NCBI GenBank assembly: GCA_964580185.1
Contig: CAZOJQ010000005.1
Span: forward strand, 25,463-89,462
DNA: 64,000 nt
Source of the DNA: CAYWWY01 sp964580185
GTDB taxonomy: Bacteria; Thermotogota; Thermotogae; MWEM01
Direction of reading: 5' to 3'
Shown here: in pieces, positions 18,101 to 26,429 of the stretch
How positions within the stretch are numbered: position 1 is the first letter of the stretch
Layout: each line of letters opens with the position of its first letter
Position numbers and translations under genes: made by a program
Notes under the pieces: generated by a model
Told to the model about the DNA's origin: nothing
The model's database searches: none
Seen by the model: the letters and a program-made list of their open reading frames with translations, nothing else

Positions 18101-19655
18101 TAATCTCTCCGCGTTCTCGGTCATAAAGAAACCCGCTGACTTCTTGCCAAATCGAAGAAGAATCGTCCCAATAGGAGATCGTCAAATCGTCGCGGGTGAA
18201 CAACCCATCGGTATTGATATCGATCAGTCTTTCATCGACTTGGATGATTCCCATCTCCGACCGGATCGGCTCCATAAAGGTTCGATAGAAGATCTCCGCT
18301 TCTCCCGTATAGGTATTGAAATCCTGCAAACGGATTTCATAGTCGTTGGCTGAACCAGCGGGGGGGAAGTATGTAAAATTATGCGCTTGTGTGCTAAGGA
18401 GTTTGGCGCGATTCAGCGCTTGGATCACATCTTCATAGACTTGATCAGCAGTAAAAATATTGGTCGTGATGGTTCGGTTCTGGAATCCATGCGTCAGATC
18501 GATCATACCGATGCTCCCGCCTTTGGCCAACGACACATTTTGCGGATTTACGGTCGATATTGCGTTGACCAAACGGATGGGTCCACTCATGACCGCGTTC
18601 TGTCCCGCCAGGCGAAAGAGATTGGGCAGGCTGGTTCGAGAAGCTTCCATGGTCTTGAAAAAATCGATTCCCGAGATAACGCCGTTTTGGTCAAAACCCG
18701 AACGATGGATTAAGTTAATCTTGTCAGTAAGCATCAGCGCCATTTCATCGTAGCGGTCCAGGTACTTCGGAATGACCGTGTCCCTAAGATTGACGATGGC
18801 GCCTAAGTGCCCTCCGGTTACGGAAATTTTCGTGCTCCGAACGAAAAGATCATAGGTATCCAACGTTCCGGGCCGAGCAGAAGCGGTAAGAGGACTGACA
18901 TGATCCCCGTGCACAACTACCTGATCTCCAATATAGACTTCCAGATGGCCATTCGGACCCGTTCGATAGGTAACTCCCGCAATCTCATTCAATCGATCCA
19001 TCAGCTTATCCCGCTCATCAAGCAAGTCATTGGGTTCTGTCTGGATGATATAGGATGATCGGACTTTGTTATTGAGGTCTGCAATCTGCCGCAAGATATT
19101 GTTGATCTGATCTACGGAGAGTCGGATATCCTGATTGAGGTTTGTTCGCAACTCTTCAAACCGGTTGTAGGTATCTTTCAGCATGACGATGAACGTTTCA
19201 GTTTTCGATGCGACCTGCGCGATTGTTGCTGAATTGAGGGGATCATTCATCACTTCGGCAAAAGAAGACCACATATCGTCAAAGTGTTTCCGAAGGCCAG
19301 CTTCTGACGGTTCTGCCAGCAATTGTTCCATGTAGTGCAGGTTATGGGTCATTTTATCCCAATACGCATAATTCTTGGTGATTTCGCGATATTGAATATC
19401 CAAGAACACATCGCGGACCCGTTCCACCCGTTTGACCATGGATCCTGTTCCGAGCATCATCGGAACACCCGATTGGGTCATCGATGAATAAGGGACTGGA
19501 GGAGTGGCGTGGATCTCCGGGCGTTGGCGAGAAAAACCCGGGGTGTTGACATTCGCAATATTATGGGCGGTGATGCTCATAGCAAGTTTTGAGGTATATG
19601 TTCCAAGGACACCCGTATTCAAAATCGAAAAGATGCTGAAATTACTCATAATCAT
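15168..19655 (-). CDS. flgK: Giant flagellar hook-associated protein FlgK
   Basis: FlgK forms the hook-filament junction. The N-terminal signature AHNIANVNTPGFSRQRP (residues 30-46) and a C-terminal D0 helix (SNMIKYQHAFNAAARVITAV) are clear. At 1495 residues it is two to three times the usual length of roughly 450-650. The extra mass sits between the D1 halves. It includes two related segments about 89 residues apart near residues 858 and 947 (FRFPVLDQNEDPTFYREVTF and FTVPVIHPTTFKNENKTFEI, each followed by an ELxxxI...xLNxYI motif), several YxxFxYWDD-like beta segments, and EF-hand-like loops DINTDGLFTRDDL (about 477) and DLNEDGIINNLDL (about 1113). The insert would be surface exposed. ATG 19655 is used; ATG 19649 is also possible. 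A sigma-28 promoter lies upstream. FlgL, FlgM and FlgN are not next to it. Confidence 0.93.
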   Translation of the reverse strand: MIMSNFSIFSILNTGVLGTYTSKLAMSITAHNIANVNTPGFSRQRPEIHATPPVPYSSMTQSGVPMMLGTGSMVKRVERVRDVFLDIQYREITKNYAYWDKMTHNLHYMEQLLAEPSEAGLRKHFDDMWSSFAEVMNDPLNSATIAQVASKTETFIVMLKDTYNRFEELRTNLNQDIRLSVDQINNILRQIADLNNKVRSSYIIQTEPNDLLDERDKLMDRLNEIAGVTYRTGPNGHLEVYIGDQVVVHGDHVSPLTASARPGTLDTYDLFVRSTKISVTGGHLGAIVNLRDTVIPKYLDRYDEMALMLTDKINLIHRSGFDQNGVISGIDFFKTMEASRTSLPNLFRLAGQNAVMSGPIRLVNAISTVNPQNVSLAKGGSIGMIDLTHGFQNRTITTNIFTADQVYEDVIQALNRAKLLSTQAHNFTYFPPAGSANDYEIRLQDFNTYTGEAEIFYRTFMEPIRSEMGIIQVDERLIDINTDGLFTRDDLTISYWDDSSSIWQEVSGFLYDRERGEIMITGADRGYSGYVRIGQWKSEMISISEGIYDDIRTLQNLFPSLRIVNTDTTYDATPGSETLTLDDYTVAPIEYAYNDSLKLYYVTQEALSVNSEVIDANDWININQDTNPLGQDLLNGADFRIRWWDASLPIPDWVVIDPSDITHNAATGELTITDAGFLQALQDNPTVDIQIRRWTSSNVQGGAGGDVTDGVIDLNSALGVPDVDFFSLDFSAGVSEDDFVAVIKEYPLDETEIKIYLESIRSDSMHTDLGYHKMLLGKVHDGLDYQGVFQEELVNSLANMRDLLMVDTDGLLARMGFSTKTQQFLEIGVVQIPDNILEPQWYYEVGPVAPNSTIGFRFPVLDQNEDPTFYREVTFSSKTELRDMIQADEELNKYIEFTQINGKDVLVPKQELIDLQNLDHLHNIEVKDPGSILTPQIFRDEKFRSISFTVPVIHPTTFKNENKTFEIQYRSRDELIYKINNNTELNQYIKAFEHEGRFFVTHTPKLESIANVVTHDEFNVLKSATLNVLDTDAYQNLSNIMYSFAYASSSDHSLVLGAPNQVDLSLVNRLKDFHGKIQLQYATLDDNGGLGFVMEQILPSTQFRVTGFDISKIFDLNEDGIINNLDLKVFGNITGTEYAFRYDPQQKEIVLDGDPGENVDIVFWNQESFNLNGSVGTAYTLDLSENAVSFANPANPPSFLDFKLKVQLPPDQFELTVGRKPIRVDMNQSTLTDLVQMINQQAPSGIQADLTPDQKLVFRAGRTMDFSFGQRLQDGRIVQMYDIKAPTIFLEKMGFMNADPFFSSSWGYNPDIIRNYLDPRSQHHQEIIFDALNIDQRQANGIYNFVNRMALSSQLQANPQLFAVDFGKRMDLNGDWISDVHVPRGGTNVDLVTIMNFSRHSLQMDDGRVSFSDFFGVFVSEMGIEAETAMRMKSNSETMRLSIDNERERVKGVSLDEEMSNMIKYQHAFNAAARVITAVDQMIQRVIDGVGMVGR

Positions 19656-19720
19656 ACCATCCTGTATGGAGTCTGATCCCTCAAACCCTTCATTGGATTT
19701 CCATCCATAGTCGCTTTCTT

Positions 19721-19747
19721 ATATCGGTTGAAGGGAGAACGGACTTA
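19721..19747 (-). promoter_or_regulatory. Sigma-28 (FliA) promoter of flgK
   Basis: On the minus strand: TAAG at 19747-19744, a spacer of exactly 15 bases, and ACCGATAT at 19728-19721. The Bacillus sigma-D consensus is TAAA-N15-GCCGATAT, so the match is 3 of 4 and 7 of 8. It lies 65 bases before the flgK start and is the only such match I noticed in the window. Confidence 0.8.
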
Positions 19748-19754
19748 AATGATC

Positions 19755-22700
19755 CTAGTGAGGATCTTCTTTCATCAATTCAAGAAAAACTTCAACAAGG
19801 TTGGGATCAAATTGACTTCCCGAAGATCGCTTTATTTCTTTGATGGCCACTTCTTTAGACAGAGCTTGCCTGTATGGTCGGTCGCTGGTCATGGCGTCAA
19901 ATGCGTCGGCAATCGCCAGAATACGGCACTCTAAGGGGATTGCCTCTCTGGCCAACCCCAGCGGATATCCTGTTCCATCCCATTTTTCATGGTGTTTCAG
20001 GATAAAGTCAGCGATTCCGGATAGATCAGGGGAAGCAGAAGCAATTCGAAATCCTTTTTCCGGGTGGAGACGCATGATCTCCCATTCTTCCTTCGTCAAT
20101 GGCCCTTCTTTAAAAAGGATTTGGTCTGGAATGCCGACCTTACCCAAATCATGCACTTGAGCGAGGAGTTTGAGTGTATCGATCTGGGATTGAGAAAGCC
20201 CAATGCGGATGGCCAAACGCTCGCACAGTTCCGAAAGACGAATGGCATGACCTTGGGTGATAAAATCCCTCTCTCCCAAAGCCGTCATTAAGGTCTCAAT
20301 GATGTGGGACCGGACACTTGTTCCCTTATGCAGTTTCTGCCGCATCATCGCATTTTCAGATTCCTGGAACAGTTCCTCTAACGAACGATCCGGTTCTTGG
20401 GCATGAGCCATTCCGATCGAAATACTGATCGGCAGATTTGGGTGAGAGTGGTTAAAGGTTTCAGTTGTCGACTCGATCCGTTTTTGAATGAGTTTCGCTG
20501 TATCCTCTTCCGTATTGGGAAGCAGGACGGCAAACTCATCACCACCCACTCGGGCGATGATATCTGTTTCCCGAAGGCTTTCTTTCAAGATTTGCGCGCA
20601 CGCTTTCAAGACTTCGTTGCCTTGCTCATGACCGAAGGATTCGTTAATCAGCTTTAACCCATCCACATCTGCCGACAGGATGGTAAAGGGTGATACTCCC
20701 TTGTTTTCCCAATGGTTGAGTTCCTTTTCGAAGTAGGATCGGTTGAACAGGCTGGTTAACGAATCGTGACCACTGGAAAACTCTGCTTGCTCTTTGTACG
20801 TGACCAAATCGCTGGTATCTGAGATGATGGTGGAGTAGTATTGGGCTACTCCGTTTTCATCTTTATGGCACATGATCACTTGGTTTACCGGTATCTCTCG
20901 ACCCGTTTTATGGATCAGAATCGATTCTCCTGACCAAACCCCATGGGCAAACGCAGTGGGCAGCGCAGTCTCAAAGATGGAAGGAGATATCCGATCTGGA
21001 TACAGCTCTCGAATCCCTTTTCCTTGGACGGTTTCTTCCTCGTCCCAACCAATGAGGTTCTTTCCTTGCTGATTCATATATACCAAAGAAAAATCCGCGT
21101 CCATGAGGGCAATTAGGTCACTGCTCGATTCGAATATGGACACGAATAGCGCGTTTTCTTCATCCAGTTTACGTCTTTCCCGAATGGCCAATACTTGGGA
21201 TACGATAGTCGCAGCTGTGGTAATGAAGGATTCTTCATCGGGATGCCACTTCCGCTTGGGGCCGATATGTTCCAAGCTGACTACCCCCACAATTTTCCCT
21301 TCGGAGGTAATGGACGCGTCCAAGAGAGAGGTGATTCCCGTGGGAATGAGGTATTTTTCTGCCAATTCATAGGTCCGTTGATCCTGTTGCGCCTCTTCCG
21401 CATTGATCCGAGAATCGCGATACAGCGCTTGAAAGTAGCTTGGGAACATGTCCATCGGCAGGATTGCTCCAGAAAGGTGTTTGCTTTTGGCCTTTTGAAA
21501 AAGATCGACACACTGTAACTCTCGTTTTTCTTCATCGATCAACCAAACGCTCGCCCGCTCGACTTGCATGGAAGAAGAGAGTACCTCGGTCAGCATTTTT
21601 GCGGTTGCTTCCATATTTCCGGACGCGATCGATGGGTCCAAAAAGAGCTTCACAACCGCCGATCTTTGGTTAAGGGCTCGGGTTTTGTTCTCAATCAATT
21701 CGTTTTCACGCGCTTGCAAGATCTTCTCCGATTCTGACAAGATCTGATTGTTGGCTTCCAGCTGCTCCATCGATGACAACAGCTCTTCATTAGTCGCTTC
21801 CAGTTGCTCTTTCATTGCTTGTAACTCTTCTTGAGAGGCTTGAATTTCCGTGTTTTTTTCGATTAGCGCCTGCTCTGCCTCTCGATGCAATTCGACCTGG
21901 CGGTTCAAGGAATGGATCGTGTTCTGAAGGGTTTGGCTCATGTGATAGAAGCTCCGGTTTAGATGGCGAATTTCTCGAATGTTGCTATGAATAGCCGGTT
22001 TTGGGATTTTCCCGTTCGCCAACTCGGATGCGGATTGCTCCAACGCTGAGATCGGCCGAGTGACTGCTTTCGAAAGGATAAAACCAACCCCTGCTGCGAA
22101 GAAAAGAGCCATTAGAGAAAAAATGAGAGTAGATCGATTGTTTTGGTAGATCTGACCCATAAAGAGCGATTCCGGTATGGTTGTCACCAAAAACCATCTT
22201 GCATCATCAACATGCGGAATCCCATGGGCTCGGAGATAATGGTTTTCTCCGTTAGTCCGTACTACGGAGCCTTCCAGCTCGAGAATATCTCGGCCCTCTT
22301 GTAAGGATGAGAGGACGATTTCTGCTGCGCCCCGGATCTGAGGGGAGATGCTCTCCAAAGCGTGGATTCTCATCGACCCAATGTCGGGGTTGTTCATAGA
22401 TATGATCGGTTCAAAGGAGGAGGTTGCAATCAGGAACCCCGATGAATCCATGAGAAAGCTTTTTCCTTGAGCTCCTAATCGGGTATTGGATAGGAAGTGA
22501 TTCAGATGAGACAAAAAGACATCAACCGAAACAACCCCCATCAATTGCTTGTAATCATCATGCACGGGCATACTCAAGGCAATGGCCAAATCCTGACCAG
22601 TTGCCAATAGATACGGTTCATTCCAGACAAGTTCTCCGGCTGAAACCGCATTCTGATACCAGGGACGGATCGTTGCATCGAAACCAGGAACGACAGCGAT

Positions 22701-23159
22701 CAGGGATATTTCTTCTCCTTCTTCGCTGAGCCCGACTTTACGGAAGGTGCCTTTTTGAAAGCGATCAGTCATAATCGCGTATAAATCTCCTTCAGGCCCT
22801 TCCCGACCCGCATTGACCAACCCTCCTTGGGGATTGCCAAAATAGATACTCGATACTGATGGGAATAGGCGAATCTCTGATAAGAAATATTCCTTCAAAG
22901 CATCGGGGTCAGAATCGTCGATCCAGCCTTTGCCGATTGCAGTGGCATTCATCCGGATTATGTGAGAGGGAACCTCGAAAAAACGATCGATTTGCTGTTT
23001 GGTATGAGCAGAGATTTCCTCCATAAGGGGCATGACTAGATCGCTTACGGCTCTTTGCGCGCTCAAAAAAGAAATCATCCCGACCAAAGCGATGACCAAA
23101 ACGATCACAAACAAGAACGGGATTGTGAGTATGGAGCGTAATGAATGGGTTCGACGCAT
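19755..23159 (-). CDS. Cache-HAMP-GAF-PAS-GGDEF-HD-GYP membrane sensor, c-di-GMP turnover
   Basis: A 1134-residue bifunctional c-di-GMP enzyme. In order: a TM helix (residues 10-35), an extracellular double Cache-type sensor (to about 335), a second TM helix near 350, a HAMP segment, a coiled coil (about 410-510), a GAF domain (about 515-670), a PAS domain near 676, a diguanylate cyclase with intact R-V-G-G-D-E-F near 871 and an inhibitory site R-E-T-D five residues before GGDEF, then a phosphodiesterase HD-GYP with HDLGKVGIP near 1003 and HHEKWDGTGYP near 1055. Both catalytic sites look intact. ATG 23159 is preferred because AAGGAGAGG precedes it. It lies upstream of flgK on the same strand and near PilZ effectors in the genome, which suggests control of motility. 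A copy of the 29-bp repeat lies just upstream. Confidence 0.93.
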   Translation of the reverse strand: MRRTHSLRSILTIPFLFVIVLVIALVGMISFLSAQRAVSDLVMPLMEEISAHTKQQIDRFFEVPSHIIRMNATAIGKGWIDDSDPDALKEYFLSEIRLFPSVSSIYFGNPQGGLVNAGREGPEGDLYAIMTDRFQKGTFRKVGLSEEGEEISLIAVVPGFDATIRPWYQNAVSAGELVWNEPYLLATGQDLAIALSMPVHDDYKQLMGVVSVDVFLSHLNHFLSNTRLGAQGKSFLMDSSGFLIATSSFEPIISMNNPDIGSMRIHALESISPQIRGAAEIVLSSLQEGRDILELEGSVVRTNGENHYLRAHGIPHVDDARWFLVTTIPESLFMGQIYQNNRSTLIFSLMALFFAAGVGFILSKAVTRPISALEQSASELANGKIPKPAIHSNIREIRHLNRSFYHMSQTLQNTIHSLNRQVELHREAEQALIEKNTEIQASQEELQAMKEQLEATNEELLSSMEQLEANNQILSESEKILQARENELIENKTRALNQRSAVVKLFLDPSIASGNMEATAKMLTEVLSSSMQVERASVWLIDEEKRELQCVDLFQKAKSKHLSGAILPMDMFPSYFQALYRDSRINAEEAQQDQRTYELAEKYLIPTGITSLLDASITSEGKIVGVVSLEHIGPKRKWHPDEESFITTAATIVSQVLAIRERRKLDEENALFVSIFESSSDLIALMDADFSLVYMNQQGKNLIGWDEEETVQGKGIRELYPDRISPSIFETALPTAFAHGVWSGESILIHKTGREIPVNQVIMCHKDENGVAQYYSTIISDTSDLVTYKEQAEFSSGHDSLTSLFNRSYFEKELNHWENKGVSPFTILSADVDGLKLINESFGHEQGNEVLKACAQILKESLRETDIIARVGGDEFAVLLPNTEEDTAKLIQKRIESTTETFNHSHPNLPISISIGMAHAQEPDRSLEELFQESENAMMRQKLHKGTSVRSHIIETLMTALGERDFITQGHAIRLSELCERLAIRIGLSQSQIDTLKLLAQVHDLGKVGIPDQILFKEGPLTKEEWEIMRLHPEKGFRIASASPDLSGIADFILKHHEKWDGTGYPLGLAREAIPLECRILAIADAFDAMTSDRPYRQALSKEVAIKEIKRSSGSQFDPNLVEVFLELMKEDPH

Positions 23160-23178
23160 ACGCCTCTCCTTATTGTGT

Positions 23179-23207
23179 TCCAAGAATCTCTGCAAAACGC
23201 AGTGCTC
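23179..23207. repeat. 29-bp direct repeat, copy A
   Basis: TCCAAGAATCTCTGCAAAAC followed by GCAGTGCTC. It matches copy B (24078-24106) at 27 of 29 positions in the same orientation. On the minus strand it lies 20 bases upstream of the sensor start codon. Copies A and B are 899 bases apart and frame the AT-rich hydrolase gene. Confidence 0.85.
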
Positions 23208-23222
23208 GATGGTTACAGAAGA

Positions 23223-24041
23223 CTATGACTCAGTAACTCTTACAAGCCACTCCCTAACTAACGCTTTGAATAGGTCTTCTTGCTCAATCTGTAGATTATG
23301 TCCTGCGCGATCCAATACGCAAAAGGTGGCTCTTGGATAGGCATCCAAAATTCTCCATGCATCTTTATACCCTACGCTTGAATCTTGGCGCCCCATAAGA
23401 ATGAGAGTAGGTTTCTGATACTTTTCCTCTAACTTATCTACATCAAATGAAAACGCATAACCATTGTTTTTAAGATTACTTAAAAACCTTTCATCTGCAA
23501 TTTTTAATCCGCATAATATTTCATTTTTATATCTCTTCCATGTTCTTTCATTTTGAACGACAGCAATATCATCAAAATCTTCCGCATCAATTGGATTGAT
23601 TTGCTGCAATAAGGAATCATCTTTTTTCAAAACAATATGTGGGGGAATATTCCGTTTTCGAACATCTGCTATAATACACGGACATAACAGTAATAACCCA
23701 TCAACCCAGTCTCCCATTTTGTAAACGATCCCCCGTGCTAAATATCCTCCATATGATTCACCAGCAAGTAAGAACGTTTTATTTGGAATAATTTCATGAA
23801 CAAAGTCAATCACAATATCAAGCATTGTATCCGAATTTTTAATCCATTCTTCTGCTTTTGTTTTACCCATACCTGGTAAATCCATATATATTCTTTTATA
23901 TTCTTTGTTGCCTTGTAATACTGGCTCAAAACAACCGGCCATTAATCTGTGGTCAGGATAGCAACCATGAAGCATAATAATCGGCTTGCCTTCACCATAA
24001 ATTTCATAATTTATATCTAAGTTTTTTATTTTACACTTCAT
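23223..24041 (-). CDS. Alpha/beta hydrolase, AT-rich, probably acquired
   Basis: A 272-residue alpha/beta-fold hydrolase. The oxyanion region (IIMLHGCYPDHR) is at about residue 20, the nucleophile elbow is G-E-S-Y-G-G near 95, the acid is in MGRQDSSVGY and the His in DRAGHNLQ near the end. No signal peptide. ATG 24041 follows GAGGAGGATATA. Base use differs sharply from its neighbours: bases 23461-23520 hold 15 G+C of 60, against 29 of 60 in 24121-24180, and codons AAA, AAT and TTA dominate. Together with the direct repeats on both sides this indicates recent insertion between the sensor and the GIDE-LemA gene. Substrate unknown; carboxylesterase or proline-iminopeptidase-like activities are possible. 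Confidence 0.85.
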   Translation of the reverse strand: MKCKIKNLDINYEIYGEGKPIIMLHGCYPDHRLMAGCFEPVLQGNKEYKRIYMDLPGMGKTKAEEWIKNSDTMLDIVIDFVHEIIPNKTFLLAGESYGGYLARGIVYKMGDWVDGLLLLCPCIIADVRKRNIPPHIVLKKDDSLLQQINPIDAEDFDDIAVVQNERTWKRYKNEILCGLKIADERFLSNLKNNGYAFSFDVDKLEEKYQKPTLILMGRQDSSVGYKDAWRILDAYPRATFCVLDRAGHNLQIEQEDLFKALVREWLVRVTES

Positions 24042-24077
24042 TATATCCTCCTCGGATCCCGCTCCGATCATGATTGC

Positions 24078-24106
24078 TCCGAGAATCTCTTCAAAACGCA
24101 GTGCTC
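24078..24106. repeat. 29-bp direct repeat, copy B
   Basis: TCCGAGAATCTCTTCAAAAC followed by GCAGTGCTC. It differs from copy A at two positions. On the minus strand it lies 36 bases upstream of the hydrolase start codon, as copy A lies upstream of the sensor start. Confidence 0.85.
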
Positions 24107-24115
24107 AAATGGGTT

Positions 24116-25360
24116 TCAATAATGAATCAATGGTTTTGGACGCAACCGGGCCAACCAAGCGATCAGATTGTCAGGGATTCTTCGTAACCGCGTATTATAA
24201 AATGTTGCGATATCATTGTAATAAGAACGAGCCAACTGAATCCGATCTTCGGTGTCGATCATCGCTTTTTGCAGGTTCATCACAGAATCGCTGGATTTCA
24301 GTTCGGGGTAATTTTCAACCATTGCAATTAGCGCCTTCTCTGTCTGTACCGGGCTTTGCACTGCTTCAGCCCTCAATTCTCCGAGGCGGTTCTGGACCGC
24401 TTGTTCATGGTTCATCAACCCTCGGATCACCGAAACCAATGCAGGAATGAGGTCGGACCGTCTTTGCAGTTGAATTTTGACTTGGGATTCTGCTTGGCGG
24501 ACTTTTTCATGCAGCCCTTTCAATCCATTATACTCTTTCCATAGGTAACCAACGAGCCAAAAACTCGTATAGATCATTGCGGTCCAAAGGTAAAATCGAC
24601 CATAATTGGGTGGTAAAGGATAGATCATCAATTCCCCAAACCAAACAACCAGTTCAGCGATGGCAAGACCGAGAATCGTGAACACCCAGAAATAGATCCC
24701 GTAAGCCCGGCTGATCTTTTTTTCGTCTTTTGATGAGATCAAAAAAATCGGAGCTTTTTTATCGGAAGCAATTTCGGGAGCCACAATATCTTCTCGCTCC
24801 CGCGACTGCCCAATGACGTAAAGTTGACGATCGATCGGGATGATGGTTTCGAAAAACTTCCTGCGGTGTGTGGAATCCGGTATCTCTAGCGAAGGACCTT
24901 TTCCAAAGTACAACGGATCCTTCCAACCACAGATAGTGTTCATGACAAGCTCGCCATCAAATGTAGCCCCTTCCGGACGAACTTGGATCGATCCCGTATC
25001 ATCACAGAGATCAAAACGGACATTTTTTTGTCCTCCGGCAACCTCTTTCCATCCGCTTTCTACCTTTGTTCGGGTCTGTGTGTTTCCCTTGGCATCTTTA
25101 TAGGTTTCTGTTCGGGTTCGCCTCCATTGTTCCTGAATCCGCCAACGATACTGGACGCATTCTGTTTCAGTCAGATGGCTTATAAGAGGCGAGGGGCAAT
25201 GAACCGTCCCCGAAACCTCTACCAAACCAATAAATACCCCTTTGGTCTTTGAGGTGGGTGTATCATCAATTAGACGTTTTTTCTTCAAATTAGACATGGC
25301 AAACAGAAGAAACAAAACGCCCAATCCCATCCCAACTCCGAAATAGACGAGTACCCCCAT
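24116..25360 (-). CDS. GIDE-type domain fused to LemA domain, membrane protein
   Basis: A 414-residue membrane protein with an unusual fusion. Residues 1-22 form a TM helix. Residues 40-190 resemble the GIDE/MUL1-type extracellular domain (FIGLVEVSGTVHCPSPLISH, then CVQYRWRIQE). Two TM helices follow near 235-290. Residues 300-414 are a LemA domain: YNGLKGLHEKVRQAESQVKI, RRSDLIPALVSVIRG, and the closing YNDIATFYNTRLRRIPDN. LemA alone is usually 180-200 residues with an N-terminal TM helix. The ATG is preceded by AAGGAGA and lies 16 bases after rfbG, so it may be the last gene of the dideoxysugar train. Function unknown; LemA proteins are poorly understood envelope proteins. Confidence 0.82.
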   Translation of the reverse strand: MGVLVYFGVGMGLGVLFLLFAMSNLKKKRLIDDTPTSKTKGVFIGLVEVSGTVHCPSPLISHLTETECVQYRWRIQEQWRRTRTETYKDAKGNTQTRTKVESGWKEVAGGQKNVRFDLCDDTGSIQVRPEGATFDGELVMNTICGWKDPLYFGKGPSLEIPDSTHRRKFFETIIPIDRQLYVIGQSREREDIVAPEIASDKKAPIFLISSKDEKKISRAYGIYFWVFTILGLAIAELVVWFGELMIYPLPPNYGRFYLWTAMIYTSFWLVGYLWKEYNGLKGLHEKVRQAESQVKIQLQRRSDLIPALVSVIRGLMNHEQAVQNRLGELRAEAVQSPVQTEKALIAMVENYPELKSSDSVMNLQKAMIDTEDRIQLARSYYNDIATFYNTRLRRIPDNLIAWLARLRPKPLIHY

Positions 25361-25376
25361 TGGATGTCTCCTTCCC

Positions 25377-26429
25377 TTACAACAATACCGATGCGATTTG
25401 CTTCCGCGTTACGCTTTCCATATCTCCACCTGAAAAAAAAGCCCGATACCATTGAAGAGTCTTTTCCAGACTTTGCTCAATAGACCATCTCGGGCGCCAA
25501 GGGAGGGAACCCAATGCTTTGGAAATATCGAGGCGCAATTGAGGGGCTTCAAAGGGTTGTTTCTTTTGTTCCACTTCATAATGACCCGTTCCCCAAATGT
25601 GAATCGCCCTCTGAACAATCGCTTCCACCGAAATTGCATCATCATGCTTCGGACCAAAATTCCAAGCTTGCGCATATGCCTGTCCATCCTCGTACAAGGC
25701 TTTTCCCAGAAAGAGATATCCCGATAGAGCATCCAATACATGCTGCCATGGTCTGGTGGCATGAGGGTTCCGAAGCCTTATGGGTTTATCGACTGACAGG
25801 CTACGGACAATATCGGGAATCAGTCGATCTGGGGCCCAATCGCCCCCTCCGATTACATTTCCCGCTCGAGCGCTCGCAACGGCTGTGTCGGTATCCTGAA
25901 AATAGGAACAACGATAAGCCGTGGTAACCAACTCGCTGCATGCTTTGCTCGAACTGTACGGATCATGCCCACCCAGCGGATCGGTTTCTCGGTATCCCCA
26001 TAGTTGATTTTGGTTTTCATAACACTTATCGGAGGTAATGTTGACAATTGCGCGGATGGCCGGATGGGATCGGATCGAATCAAGAAGGTTGACCGTTCCC
26101 ATGATGTTGGTTTCAAAGGTAGTTTTTGGCTGTTGATATGACAGACGAACGATGGGTTGAGCGGCGAGATGGAAAACCAGATCCGGTCGAAAGGAGTGAA
26201 TGGCAGCATTCAATCGATCCCCATCCCGAATGTCGTCAATCCTATGATTCATTTGCTTATCAAGCGAAAGGGTTTCAAAAATGCTAGGTTGAGTATTGGG
26301 ATCTAGGGCGTAACCCATAACATCCGCCCCCATCGATAGGAGCCACATGCTAAGCCACGTCCCTTTGAATCCGGTATGACCCGTAACAAAGACGCGTTTT
26401 CCTGCATAGAACGAGGCAAGGGTACTCAT
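25377..26429 (-). CDS. rfbG: CDP-glucose 4,6-dehydratase
   Basis: This short-chain dehydrogenase/reductase turns CDP-glucose into CDP-4-keto-6-deoxyglucose. It has the NAD motif TGHTGFKGTWL at residue 16, the SDKCYEN signature near residue 130 that is specific for the CDP-glucose enzyme, and the catalytic Y-S-S-S-K near 155. Length 350 is typical. Its ATG overlaps the stop of the epimerase-like gene by 4 bases. It is step two of the CDP-3,6-dideoxyhexose pathway whose other enzymes, RfbF, RfbH and a reductase, lie directly upstream. Confidence 0.94.
   Translation of the reverse strand: MSTLASFYAGKRVFVTGHTGFKGTWLSMWLLSMGADVMGYALDPNTQPSIFETLSLDKQMNHRIDDIRDGDRLNAAIHSFRPDLVFHLAAQPIVRLSYQQPKTTFETNIMGTVNLLDSIRSHPAIRAIVNITSDKCYENQNQLWGYRETDPLGGHDPYSSSKACSELVTTAYRCSYFQDTDTAVASARAGNVIGGGDWAPDRLIPDIVRSLSVDKPIRLRNPHATRPWQHVLDALSGYLFLGKALYEDGQAYAQAWNFGPKHDDAISVEAIVQRAIHIWGTGHYEVEQKKQPFEAPQLRLDISKALGSLPWRPRWSIEQSLEKTLQWYRAFFSGGDMESVTRKQIASVLL

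Noticed and set aside
23179..24106. Integron cassette (attC) or CRISPR explanation for the 29-bp repeats
   Set aside because: No attC core sites or imperfect palindrome, no integrase, and only two copies 899 bases apart.
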